This document shows, one piece after another, positions 33,338 to 41,281 of a DNA stretch of 64,000 nucleotides. Within the stretch, counting starts at the first letter, position 1. Each line of letters begins with the position of its first letter. Origin of the DNA: Phytopseudomonas flavescens (GTDB taxonomy: Bacteria > Pseudomonadota > Gammaproteobacteria > Pseudomonadales > Pseudomonadaceae); assembly GCF_900100535.1 (NCBI RefSeq), contig NZ_FNDG01000016.1, positions 81,927 through 145,926 of the forward strand. Direction: 5' to 3'. The notes under the pieces were generated by a model, which saw only the letters and a program-made list of their open reading frames with translations, was not told the DNA's origin and searched no databases. A program made the translations under genes and the position numbers.

Positions 33338-34162
33338 ATGCCTGAAAGCACTGCATCAGCACTCTGGCAACAACGTTACGGTGGCAGCATCGATGCTGCC
33401 GACTGGCGGGCCAACCCGCTGATCGAGCACCTGCTCGCGCATCGCAGCGTACGTGCCTATCTCGAACAGCCGCTGCCGGCCGGTACCCTGGAAACGCTGC
33501 TGGCCGCCGCGCAGTCGGCCTCCACCTCCTCCAACCTGCAGGCCTGGAGCCTGCTGGCGGTGGAAGACCCTGCGCGCAAGGAGCGTCTGGCCGCGCTGGC
33601 CAACGATCAGGCGCATATCCGCAAGGCGCCTCTGTTGCTGATCTGGCTGGCCGATTTCTCTCGAGCACAGCGCATCGCCGATCAGCGCGACGTACAACTG
33701 CAGGCGCCAGCCTATCTGGACAGCCTGCTGGTCGGCAGCATCGATGCGGCCCTGGCGGCGCAGAACGCCGTGGTCGCCGCCGAGTCGCTGGGCCTGGGCA
33801 CCGTCTACATCGGCGCGCTGCGCAACGACCTGCAGGCCGTGATCGACGAGCTGCAACTGCCGCCCCTGGTGTTTCCGGTATTCGGCCTGTGCGTCGGCTA
33901 TGCCGACCCGCAGCAGCCGGCGGCCATCAAGCCCCGCTTGCCCCAGGCCGTGACGCTGCACCGCGAGACCTACGGCGTCGACGACGAGGCGGAACGGGTC
34001 GCGGCCTATGAACGAACCGCCGCAGCCTTCAGCCATGCCCAGGGGCAGAACACCCCGGGCTGGAGCGAGCAGGTGATCAATCGCCTCAAGGGCCTGGAGT
34101 CGTTGCACGGCCGCGAACGTATCAGCCATACGTTGAACGAACAGGGCCTGGCGCTGCGTTAG
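33338..34162 (+). CDS. Nitroreductase-family NADPH:FMN oxidoreductase (NfsA/Frp-like)
   Basis: A 274-residue FMN enzyme. The N-terminal HRSVRAYLEQPLPAGTLETL near residue 31 and AAQSASTSSNLQAWSLLAVE near 58 are the FMN-binding marks of the NfsA/Frp group. GLGTVYIGALRNDLQAVIDEL near 155 and the C-terminal half also match. Such proteins reduce free FMN, quinones or nitro compounds with NADPH. Here it might feed FMNH2 to the monooxygenases, a task more usually done by flavin reductases such as the one at 34423. It has one Met and one Cys. The start has a CAGGAG upstream. Confidence 0.82.
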   Translation: MPESTASALWQQRYGGSIDAADWRANPLIEHLLAHRSVRAYLEQPLPAGTLETLLAAAQSASTSSNLQAWSLLAVEDPARKERLAALANDQAHIRKAPLLLIWLADFSRAQRIADQRDVQLQAPAYLDSLLVGSIDAALAAQNAVVAAESLGLGTVYIGALRNDLQAVIDELQLPPLVFPVFGLCVGYADPQQPAAIKPRLPQAVTLHRETYGVDDEAERVAAYERTAAAFSHAQGQNTPGWSEQVINRLKGLESLHGRERISHTLNEQGLALR

Positions 34163-34208
34163 TCGATACCGTCCTCCATGGGGCGAGAGCCGCCGTTCGC
34201 CGATCCAC

Positions 34209-34260
34209 TGTGGGAGCGCGCCATGCGCGCGAAAAATCGCGGGCATGGCCCGCTCCCACA
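34209..34260. repeat. REP-type palindrome
   Basis: A 52-base hairpin with TGTGGGAGCG and CGCTCCCACA as outer arms, an inner GCGCGCCATGCGCGCGA-type stem region and an A-rich loop. This is a well-known class of extragenic palindrome in Pseudomonas. It lies 47 bases behind the nitroreductase stop, right before a second repeat. Confidence 0.75.
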
Positions 34261-34262
34261 GT

Positions 34263-34353
34263 CGTAGGGTGGATCGGGGCGCGTAGCCGACGCTCTTTTC
34301 ATCCCCCATTGCGATTGTGGGGCGGTGGACGGATGGAGCGTCGTCCACCCTAC
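34263..34353. repeat. Dispersed palindromic repeat, copy B
   Basis: Opens CGTAGGGTGGATCGGGGCGC and closes GTCCACCCTAC, the same outer ends as copy A at 12018-12108. The first 32 bases match copy A with two differences. The middle differs (CATCCCCCATTGCGATTGTG), so only the left third and the right end are conserved. It abuts the REP-type palindrome. Confidence 0.7.
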
Positions 34354-34422
34354 GTCTGCTATCCCTTTGCCCTGTTCGACACTTGAGCCCTGACAGCCAA
34401 ACCAAAGAACCCCGAGCCTCCC

Positions 34423-34932
34423 ATGACCGTACTCGTTCTGGAAAAACCCTTCTCCACTGCCCTGGACGCCGCCGCCTTCAAGCAGGCCATGCGCAACACC
34501 GCGGCCTCGGTGAACATCATCACCTGCGCTGGCGACGGTGCCGATTACGGGCTCACAGCGACCGCGTTCAGCTCGGTGACCGCCGACCCACCCACCGTGC
34601 TGATCGCGGTGAACAGTGGCGCCAGCCTCTATCCGCACCTGATCCGCCAGAAACGCTTTTGCGTCAACGAGCTGAATACCGATGGCGAAGAAGCTGCCAC
34701 TGATTTCGCCGGCCGCCTACCGCCCGAAAAGCGTTTCGGCAAGCACGCCTGGCGTCGCCTGGACAGCGGCAATCCGGCGCTGCTGGCCAGTACGGCGGGT
34801 TTCGACTGCCGGATCACCGACTTCCACCCTGTCGGTACCCATCTGGTAGCGATTGCCGAGGTGCTGGACTGCTGGCACAGCGATCAGCAGCCACTGCTCT
34901 ATTCGTCGGGCCGCTACGGCCGCTTCTCCTGA
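34423..34932 (+). CDS. Flavin reductase (DszD/SnaC/HpaC-like)
   Basis: A 169-residue flavin reductase of the FMN-binding split-barrel family. Marks are FKQAMRNTAASVNIITCAGD near residue 19, GLTATAFSSVTADPPTVLIAV near 42 and RFCVNELNTDGEE near 77. It would reduce FMN with NAD(P)H and release FMNH2 for the two-component monooxygenases in this island; that partnership is known for DszA/DszD, SnaA/SnaC and SsuD/SsuE. It has four Cys, so it is not sulfur-sparing. It lies about 18 kb from the SsuD-like gene but close to the peptide-type importer. Confidence 0.85.
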   Translation: MTVLVLEKPFSTALDAAAFKQAMRNTAASVNIITCAGDGADYGLTATAFSSVTADPPTVLIAVNSGASLYPHLIRQKRFCVNELNTDGEEAATDFAGRLPPEKRFGKHAWRRLDSGNPALLASTAGFDCRITDFHPVGTHLVAIAEVLDCWHSDQQPLLYSSGRYGRFS

Positions 34933-34997
34933 GCGGCACGGTTTCCGGGCGCCGGGCATCCCCCGACGTCGAGCTGCCGCACCCGGCGCAGGGCGAT

Positions 34998-36404
34998 GTG
35001 CTCGATACTCCGGAGCGTGAGGCGGCATTCGATCGCAAGGTGCCGATGATCATCGGCTGTGCCCTGTTCATGGAACTGCTCGACTCCAGCGCCGTGCTCA
35101 CGGCGCTGGCAGAGATCGCCGAGGATTTCGGCGAGTCCAGCGTGCACATGAACCTGATCGTGTCCCTGTACCTGCTCGCCGTGGCGATGTTCATCCCGGT
35201 CAGCGGCTGGCTGGCAGAGCGCTACGGCCCACGGCGCCTGTTCATTGCCGCCATCGGGCTGTTCATCGTCAGTTCGCTGGCCTGTGCGCTGTCCACTTCG
35301 TTGCCGCAACTTTCCCTGGCACGTTTCTGCCAGGGCACTGCGGGCGCGATGATGGTACCGGTCGGGCAGATCATCCTGCTGCGCTGGACCAGCAAGGCCA
35401 ACCTGATGCGCGCCATGGCCTTCCTCACCATGCCGGCCTTGCTGGGGCCGATGGTCGGGCCGCCGCTGGGCGGCCTGCTGGTGACGACGCTGTCGTGGCA
35501 CTGGATTTTCCTGATCAACCTGCCCATCGGCCTGCTGGGAATCGTCCTGATCCTGCGGCACATTCCGGACTACCCCGGGCACCGACGCCAGCCCCTCGAT
35601 CTCGCCGGCTTTCTGCTCAGCAGCCTGGCGCTGGCCAGCCTGGTACTGGCTTTCGAATCCCTCGGCCATGGCCGCTCACTGGCGTGGTTCTGGTCGTGTG
35701 CGCTGCTGGGCAATGGCCTGCTGTTCGGCCTGCTCTACATTCGCCATGCCCGGCGTTCGGCGGCACCGCTACTGGATTTCTCGCTACTGCGCATTCCTAC
35801 CTTCGCGATCGTCCTGTGGGGCGGCACGCTGTTCCGCCTGGGCAGCGCTTCACTGCCGTTTCTGCTGGTGCTGCTGTTTCAGGTCGGCTTCGGCCTCAGC
35901 GCGCTGCAGGCAGGCCTGCTGACCTTCGCCGCCGGCGCTGGTGCGTTGCTGATCAAGTTCATCTCGGTACGCATGGTGAGGCGCTTCGGCTTTCGGCGCA
36001 TTCTGCTGTGGAACGCCTTCATCGGTGGCCTTTCGGTGGCCCTTTGTGCAGGGCTGCGGGCCGACACGCCCGCGCTGCTGGTGATCGTCATGCTGTTCAT
36101 GGGCGGCCTGTCCCGCTCCCTGCAGATGAGCACCATGGGCGCGCTGACCTACGCTGATGTCAGCAGTTGTCACGCCAGTAAAGCCAGCACCCTGTCCGCA
36201 ATGTCCGTGCAACTGGGCATGAGCATGGCGGTGTGCATCGCGGCCCTGCTGCTCGGGCTTATCCAGCGTATTCGCAGCCACCCGGTCCCTGGCGTCGACG
36301 ATATCGGCCTGACCATCCTGCTGGTCAGCCTGTTCTGCCTGGCGTCCACCCGGGTATTCCGCAAACTGCACAGGGAGTCGGGACTGGAAGTATCACGGGG
36401 CTGA
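34998..36404 (+). CDS. MFS transporter, DHA2 drug/proton antiporter type (14 helices)
   Basis: A 468-residue inner-membrane exporter of the EmrB/MdtD group. Helices are evident from MIIGCALFMELLDSSAVLTAL onward, with the motif D1-type LDSSAVLTALAEIAED, the loop motif GWLAERYGPRRLF near residue 74 and the C-type motif GPMVGPPLGGLL near 150. I chose the GTG at 34998; the frame is open upstream to the end of the flavin reductase gene and no ATG is available. It begins 65 bases behind the reductase gene and may export a toxic product. The substrate is unknown. Confidence 0.8.
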   Translation: MLDTPEREAAFDRKVPMIIGCALFMELLDSSAVLTALAEIAEDFGESSVHMNLIVSLYLLAVAMFIPVSGWLAERYGPRRLFIAAIGLFIVSSLACALSTSLPQLSLARFCQGTAGAMMVPVGQIILLRWTSKANLMRAMAFLTMPALLGPMVGPPLGGLLVTTLSWHWIFLINLPIGLLGIVLILRHIPDYPGHRRQPLDLAGFLLSSLALASLVLAFESLGHGRSLAWFWSCALLGNGLLFGLLYIRHARRSAAPLLDFSLLRIPTFAIVLWGGTLFRLGSASLPFLLVLLFQVGFGLSALQAGLLTFAAGAGALLIKFISVRMVRRFGFRRILLWNAFIGGLSVALCAGLRADTPALLVIVMLFMGGLSRSLQMSTMGALTYADVSSCHASKASTLSAMSVQLGMSMAVCIAALLLGLIQRIRSHPVPGVDDIGLTILLVSLFCLASTRVFRKLHRESGLEVSRG

Positions 36405-36477
36405 TTCACCGAGCCGTTTCAGCAACGCTGCGGTCGGAACACTGACCAGCAGCAAAGCCAATTGGAGGAAATCACCG

Positions 36478-37479
36478 ATGGATTACCGTTCACTGGGCAA
36501 ATCCGGCCTCAAGGTATCGCCACTATCACTGGGCACCATGATGTTCGGCGGCGCCACCGACGAAAGCGAATCGCGGCGCATCATCGATCAGGCGCGGGAT
36601 CTGGGCATCAACTTCATCGACACCGCGGACGTCTACAATGGCGGCATTTCCGAGCAGATCACCGGCCGCGCGATCGCCGCCGACCGAGCCAACTGGGTGC
36701 TGGCCAGCAAGGTCGGCAGCCCACGCTCGTGGTCCCATCCGGCCAATCAGGGGCTGAGCCGCAAATCCGTCTTCGATGCGCTCGAGGGCAGCCTGCAGCG
36801 CCTGGGCACCGATTACCTCGACCTCTACTACCTGCACCGCGAGGATCACGCCACGCCACTGGAGGAAACCATTTCCGCCATCGGCGACCTGATCCGCCAG
36901 GGCAGGATCCGCTACTGGGGCGTCTCCAATTTCCGCGGCTGGCGGCTGGCCGAAGCGGTGAACATCGCCCGCCGCCTTGGGGTCGACGACCCCGTGGCCA
37001 GCCAGCCGCTGTACAACATCGTCAACCGTCAGGCGGAAACCGAGCAGTTCACCGCGGCGCGCCATTATGGCCTCGGCGTGGTGCCTTACAGCCCGCTGGC
37101 GCGTGGCGTACTGAGCGGCAAGTACCAGCCCGGCAGCGAACCGGATGCAGGGTCGCGGGCGGCACGGCAGGACAAACGCATCCTGGAGACCGAATGGCGC
37201 CCGGAATCACTGGCCCTGGCGCAGCAGGTCAGCGCCCACGCACAGCGCCGCGGCAGCGACCCGATCAGCTTCGCCATCGCCTGGGTGCTGGCCAACCCTC
37301 AGGTCAGCGCCGCCATCGTCGGGCCGCGCACGCTGCAGCAGTGGCAGAGCTATATCGGCGCGCTGGAGCTGCGCCTCGACGGCGAGGACGAGGCGTTCAT
37401 CGACAGCCTGGTCGCTCCCGGCCACGCCTCGACCCACGGTTTCAACGACCCCGCCCACTTCGTCAGCGGGCGACACTGA
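36478..37479 (+). CDS. Aldo/keto reductase
   Basis: A 333-residue NADPH-dependent TIM-barrel reductase of the YajO/Tas-like group. The catalytic tetrad is seen as Asp and Tyr in FIDTADVYNGG near residue 45-55, Lys in VLASKVGSP near 77 and His in YYLHREDH near 120. GVVPYSPLARGVLSGKY near 200 completes the coenzyme pocket. It could reduce aldehydes left after SsuD-type desulfonation, though its own substrates cannot be read from the sequence. It has GGAGG upstream, three Met and no Cys. It closes the island on the right. Confidence 0.85.
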   Translation: MDYRSLGKSGLKVSPLSLGTMMFGGATDESESRRIIDQARDLGINFIDTADVYNGGISEQITGRAIAADRANWVLASKVGSPRSWSHPANQGLSRKSVFDALEGSLQRLGTDYLDLYYLHREDHATPLEETISAIGDLIRQGRIRYWGVSNFRGWRLAEAVNIARRLGVDDPVASQPLYNIVNRQAETEQFTAARHYGLGVVPYSPLARGVLSGKYQPGSEPDAGSRAARQDKRILETEWRPESLALAQQVSAHAQRRGSDPISFAIAWVLANPQVSAAIVGPRTLQQWQSYIGALELRLDGEDEAFIDSLVAPGHASTHGFNDPAHFVSGRH

Positions 37480-37510
37480 GCGACGGGGTGGCTCGGGGCC
37501 TACAGCCCTG

Positions 37511-38380
37511 TCACTGCAAACGGAGTTCCAGTACTCGATCACGACCGCCTTCGGCCAGCAAGTAGCGGCCCTCGCCGGCCGGCAACAGACTTTGCGGCGC
37601 CTTGAGATGGGACAGCACCACATGGAGATCGCCATCAGGGGTGAGCAGCAGCAGGCGCGCACGGTGGGTGGAATCCTCGCTGACCGACAGACCACGCTCA
37701 TCGCACAGCAGCGAACTGGGCTTGTTGAGCGCCTCCAGGGCCAGCTGGTCAGGCCCTAGCCGGTTGTATTGCCAGACACGGTCGCCGGTCTTTTCAGTGT
37801 AGAACAGGCGTCCATCCGGGCAGCCGGTCACCGCTTCGGCACCGGCCAGGTGATCGCGCAGTACGGTAGTCTCCAGGGTCTGCAAATCGAAGCGCAGCAG
37901 CCGCCCACTGCCGTCGCGGTCCTCCACCGCATACAGCGCGGCATCGTGATCCGCCCAGATGCCCTGCACGTTGCTGGCCTCGAACAGCGCCTGCACCCGG
38001 CCTTCGCTCAGCACCGACACCGGCTGCACGCCGCCCTCCTGGCTGAATGCCAGGGAACGCCCGGCATCCAGGGCGAGCAGCCCGGCGGGCTTGGACAAGC
38101 CTTGCAAGAGGATCCTGCGCTGGCCACTGGCATCGATATGCAGGATACGCCCCTGCCCGCTGCTCAGCTCCTCGCTCACCAGCAGGTCCCCCGTGCGATC
38201 CAGCGCCAGCCCGGACGCCCTGGGCACATCGTCGTACAGCTTGCGAACGCTCCAGCCGTCAGCGGCGCTGACCGGGTAGAACTGCTGCCAGGCGAAGAAC
38301 AGCAACGCCATGGCCAGCAGGCTCGCCAGGCCGACCAGGGAGTGGCGAACCGGGCGTGCGGAAAAAAATGACATCGGCAT
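37511..38380 (-). CDS. SMP-30/NHL-like beta-propeller protein with an N-terminal membrane anchor
   Basis: A 289-residue protein read leftward. The start at 38380 follows GGAGG by nine bases and gives MPMSFFSARP. A hydrophobic helix (LVGLASLLAMALLFFAWQQF, residues 13-32) anchors or exports it. The rest has six-bladed propeller repeats, for example DDVPRASGLALDRTGDLLVS near residue 50, LSKPAGLLALDAGRSLAFS near 90 and ALNKPSSLLCDERGLSVSED near 200. Such proteins act as lactonases or as binding scaffolds; no function can be given. It is convergent with the aldo/keto reductase gene, and 16 bases separate it from mntP, so the two may be co-transcribed. Confidence 0.65.
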   Translation of the reverse strand: MPMSFFSARPVRHSLVGLASLLAMALLFFAWQQFYPVSAADGWSVRKLYDDVPRASGLALDRTGDLLVSEELSSGQGRILHIDASGQRRILLQGLSKPAGLLALDAGRSLAFSQEGGVQPVSVLSEGRVQALFEASNVQGIWADHDAALYAVEDRDGSGRLLRFDLQTLETTVLRDHLAGAEAVTGCPDGRLFYTEKTGDRVWQYNRLGPDQLALEALNKPSSLLCDERGLSVSEDSTHRARLLLLTPDGDLHVVLSHLKAPQSLLPAGEGRYLLAEGGRDRVLELRLQ

Positions 38381-38396
38381 TGGCCTATCCCTCCGC

Positions 38397-38963
38397 TCAG
38401 AGCATCGTGTGCTCATAAAGAATCACCGCACCGACCCCGATCAATACCACACCACCGATGATCTCGGCCTTGCGGCCGATGGCGGTGCCGAGCACCCGGC
38501 CGAGCATCACGCCGATGCTGACCATGAGCGTGGTCGCGAGACCGATCGCCAGCGCGGCCACCCAGATATTGACCTCGACGAATGCCAGGCCGATACCCAC
38601 GGCCAGCGCATCGATGCTGGTGGCGAACGCGGTGACCGCCAGTACCCAGAAAGAATGCGAGGCCGGTTTATCGGGTGCGTCGCCCGCCTCGGGCTGCAGG
38701 CCGGCGTAGATCATGTGCAGGCCCAGCAGCAGGAGCAGCACGAAGGCGATCCAGTGGTCCCAGTTCTCGACGAAGCTGGCCGCTGCCTGGCCGATGAACC
38801 AGCCGACCACCGGTGTAATGCCTTCGATGGCGCCGAAGATCAGGCCGGTGCGCAAGGCATCGATGAACCTGGGTTTGTGCAGACTGGCGCCCTTGCCGAT
38901 GGCCGCGGCAAAGGCGTCCGTGGACATGGCGAAGGCCAGGAGGATCAGGGAAATGGGATTCAC
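38397..38963 (-). CDS. mntP: Manganese efflux pump MntP
   Basis: A 188-residue inner-membrane protein with six helices in two DUF204 repeats. The key Asp residues lie in STDAFAAAIGKG near residue 15 and TSIDALAVGIG near 119. It exports Mn2+ when manganese is in excess. I chose the GTG at 38963 (MNPISLILL), with a GAGAAG ribosome site. A yybP-ykoY riboswitch in the leader supports the assignment, as this element controls mntP in Escherichia coli and alx in Gammaproteobacteria. The two membrane repeats agree with the standard length of about 188. Confidence 0.93.
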   Translation of the reverse strand: MNPISLILLAFAMSTDAFAAAIGKGASLHKPRFIDALRTGLIFGAIEGITPVVGWFIGQAAASFVENWDHWIAFVLLLLLGLHMIYAGLQPEAGDAPDKPASHSFWVLAVTAFATSIDALAVGIGLAFVEVNIWVAALAIGLATTLMVSIGVMLGRVLGTAIGRKAEIIGGVVLIGVGAVILYEHTML

Positions 38964-38974
38964 GGTTACTTCTC

Positions 38975-39035
38975 GGTCGGGCTATGAGTCAATGACGGAT
39001 ACACGCGCCCGACCTTAGGCACGTATCTGTCATTG
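38975..39035 (-). promoter_or_regulatory. Riboswitch expression platform: two competing stems before mntP
   Basis: In the mntP leader CAATGACAGATAC (arm at 39023-39035) can pair with GTATCCGTCATTG (38990-39002), 12 of 13 bases. Nested inside, GGTCGGG (39008-39014) can also pair with CCCGACC (38975-38981), which touches the ribosome binding site. The first stem shares bases with the end of the riboswitch. Mn2+ binding would be expected to release the ribosome site and switch mntP on. Confidence 0.55.
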
Positions 39036-39131
39036 GTCTCACCAACCTAACGGTGTTCGTACCACGGCTTCTGCCGAGAATGTTGATACGAACGCTGCCG
39101 AGCGAACCCGGAAGCAGGCTACTCCCCAAAG
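39033..39131 (-). ncRNA. yybP-ykoY manganese riboswitch of mntP
   Basis: Read on the minus strand, the element has the conserved yybP-ykoY segments in the right order. GGGGAGTAGC lies at 39118-39127, CGTATCAACATTCTCGG in the centre (about 39075-39092) and GGTTGGTGAGACCAA at the 3' end (39033-39047). These correspond to the GGGGAGUAG and GUGAGACC signatures of the Escherichia coli mntP leader. It ends about 70 bases before the mntP start. Confidence 0.85.
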
Positions 39132-39308
39132 AGGCCCGCACTTTACCCAAAAGCGCCGGTTGAAAAAACCACTTTTTCTGCCGGGGAAAGCTGACGCACT
39201 GGCAGGGTCAGCGGCTACCCGTCAGCGCGAAGCAGCCCCGGACACAGGCTCCGCGGCCACGGCGGCTGACCAGGGGCCTGGATATCGGCAAGCGCGAGCA
39301 GGAGACAA

Positions 39309-40223
39309 TCAGGGCATGGCCGCAGCGGGAATGAGCGCACCGGGATATTGAATGACACGCGCGGCCAATCGATGAGCCAGCGATGCCGATGTCTCAGCGG
39401 GCGAACCCTGCAACCAGGCGGCGAGATAACCGGCACTGAAGGAGTCGCCGGCCGCCGTGGTATCCACTACCTTGGCCACCTCCTGGGCCGCGACTTCCAG
39501 TTGTCGGCCACCCTCGACGAGCAGGCAACTTTGCGCCCCGCGCTTGAGTACCACATGGGGTACGCCATAGCCCCGGTAGCGTGCCAAGGTTTCGCTGACG
39601 CTGGTTTCCTGGAATAGCAACTGTTCGTCGTCGAGGGTCAGCAAGGCGATATCCACCATCGGCAGCAGGCGCTGGTAAGTGGCCAGTGCGTGCCGATGGT
39701 CACGCCATAGCCGCGGCCGATAATTGTTGTCGAATACCACCTGCGTACCACTACGGCGCGCCTCGGCCAGGCACGGCAACAGCTTGCCCAGGCCCTCCTC
39801 GCCCAGCACCGCCAGGCTGATGCCGCTCAGGTAAATGACCGAATACTGTGGCAACTGCTCAAGTACAACGGCTGCGCCGGGTTGACTGAAACAGTCGCGC
39901 ACGGCGGCTTCGTTGCGCCAATACAGAAAGCGCCGCTCACCCTGGGCGTCGGTCTGGATGCAATAAATGCCCGGCAAGCGCCCCGGCAGACGCTGCACCA
40001 GCGACAGGTCGATGCCCTCCTCTTGCCAGCTGGCACACATGGCATCGCTGAAGCTGTCGTCACCCAGCGCCGTGACATAGGAGACCTGCCACTGCGGCGG
40101 CAGCAGCCGACGCAGGTACACCGCAGTGTTCAGGGTATCGCCACCGAAGCTCTGGCCGAGCGATCCGTCGGCCCGCTGCTGCAGCTCGATCATGCACTCG
40201 CCGATCAAGGCGACCCGGGCCAT
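39309..40223 (-). CDS. kdgK: 2-keto-3-deoxygluconate kinase
   Basis: A 304-residue PfkB-family sugar kinase that phosphorylates 2-keto-3-deoxygluconate to KDPG. The N-terminus ARVALIGECMIELQQ and GGDTLNTAVYLRR, the centre FDNNYRPRLW and the ATP/catalytic signature DTTAAGDSFSAGYLA near residue 246 agree closely with Escherichia coli KdgK over the whole length. The ATG at 40223 overlaps the idnD stop (TGATG), making it the last gene of the leftward operon. Together with the ManD-type dehydratase on the opposite arm it would form the route sugar acid to KDG to KDPG. Confidence 0.92.
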   Translation of the reverse strand: MARVALIGECMIELQQRADGSLGQSFGGDTLNTAVYLRRLLPPQWQVSYVTALGDDSFSDAMCASWQEEGIDLSLVQRLPGRLPGIYCIQTDAQGERRFLYWRNEAAVRDCFSQPGAAVVLEQLPQYSVIYLSGISLAVLGEEGLGKLLPCLAEARRSGTQVVFDNNYRPRLWRDHRHALATYQRLLPMVDIALLTLDDEQLLFQETSVSETLARYRGYGVPHVVLKRGAQSCLLVEGGRQLEVAAQEVAKVVDTTAAGDSFSAGYLAAWLQGSPAETSASLAHRLAARVIQYPGALIPAAAMP

Positions 40224-41281
40224 CAGGCGAACACTACTTGCACTTTGGCGGCACGGTTCTTGTCGCCGGCCATTTCCAGTGCTTCGACGATTTGCTCCTG
40301 AGCGAATTCCGCCGACAGCAGCGGTAGCGGGTCGACACGGCCACTCTCCAGCCAGCGCACCGCCGTGGCGAACTCGTCGACAAAACGGAAGGAGCCGACC
40401 AGCTTCACCTCCTTGACCAACAGCAGGCCCAGCGGCAGTTCCACTGTCGCATGGCCCATGCCCACCTGCACGACACACCCCTTGGGGCGCGTGAAGCCGG
40501 CGGTCGAAGCGATCGCCGCTGGCGCCCCGGAAGCCTCGAAGCACACATCGAAGTACCCACCGTCATTGCCCCAGGCCGCGGTACTGGCAGCGTCGCTCGG
40601 GTCGACCGCACGGTCGGCACCCATCTGCACGGCCAGTTGCCGACAGCGAGCGCTCATGTCGGTAGCGACCACTTCGGCGGCGCCGGCATTGCGAGCGGCG
40701 GCCATGATCAGGCAACCAATCGGCCCCGATCCGGTGACCAGGACTTTCTTGCCCAGTAGCTCCCCCGCCTGATGCAGCGCATGAAGCGCCACGGCAAGCG
40801 GCTCGGCGAATACCATGACGTTGTCCGCGGCCTGCTCGCCATAAGGCACGCACTGCTGCTCGCTCACCGCCACGTACTCACGGAAGCCACCGTTGACGTG
40901 GGGGTCGAATTGCGCGCTGCCCATGAACTTCATGCGGCGACAGAGGTTCTGCTTGCCTTCCAGACAGAGTACGCACTGATTGCACGGCTGCGATGGGTTC
41001 ACCGCCACACGCTGGCCGATCGTCAAGGCGCTAGCGGCGGGCACCGCCTCCACCCGACCAATGAATTCATGGCCGAGCACCAACGGATTCTTGAGGATCG
41101 ACATGCCGGCGCGAGCATGCTGGTAATAGTGAATGTCGGAACCGCAGATGCCACCTCGCGATACCCGTACCAGCACCTGCTGTTCAGCAGCATAAGTCAA
41201 GGGCTGGGACAGGTGACGCACATCCTTGATGCCGAAGGCGACGCAGGCGTGATTGTCGATAGTGTGCAGGGTCATTGTCAT
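40223..41281 (-). CDS. idnD: L-idonate 5-dehydrogenase-like zinc dehydrogenase
   Basis: A 352-residue medium-chain dehydrogenase. The catalytic zinc ligands are in GGICGSDIHYY near residue 46 and GHEFIGRVEA near 71. Structural zinc Cys are in CNQCVLCLEGKQNLC near 98. The NAD site is VLVTGSGPIGCLI near 175. Similarity to Escherichia coli IdnD is strong throughout (FAEPLAVALHALHQAGELLG; LPLLSAEF; AGDKNRAAKVQVVF). It oxidises L-idonate to 5-keto-D-gluconate. The ATG overlaps the MFS stop (ATGA) with GAGGAAA before it; the longer open frame upstream lies inside the transporter gene. Confidence 0.88.
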   Translation of the reverse strand: MTMTLHTIDNHACVAFGIKDVRHLSQPLTYAAEQQVLVRVSRGGICGSDIHYYQHARAGMSILKNPLVLGHEFIGRVEAVPAASALTIGQRVAVNPSQPCNQCVLCLEGKQNLCRRMKFMGSAQFDPHVNGGFREYVAVSEQQCVPYGEQAADNVMVFAEPLAVALHALHQAGELLGKKVLVTGSGPIGCLIMAAARNAGAAEVVATDMSARCRQLAVQMGADRAVDPSDAASTAAWGNDGGYFDVCFEASGAPAAIASTAGFTRPKGCVVQVGMGHATVELPLGLLLVKEVKLVGSFRFVDEFATAVRWLESGRVDPLPLLSAEFAQEQIVEALEMAGDKNRAAKVQVVFA

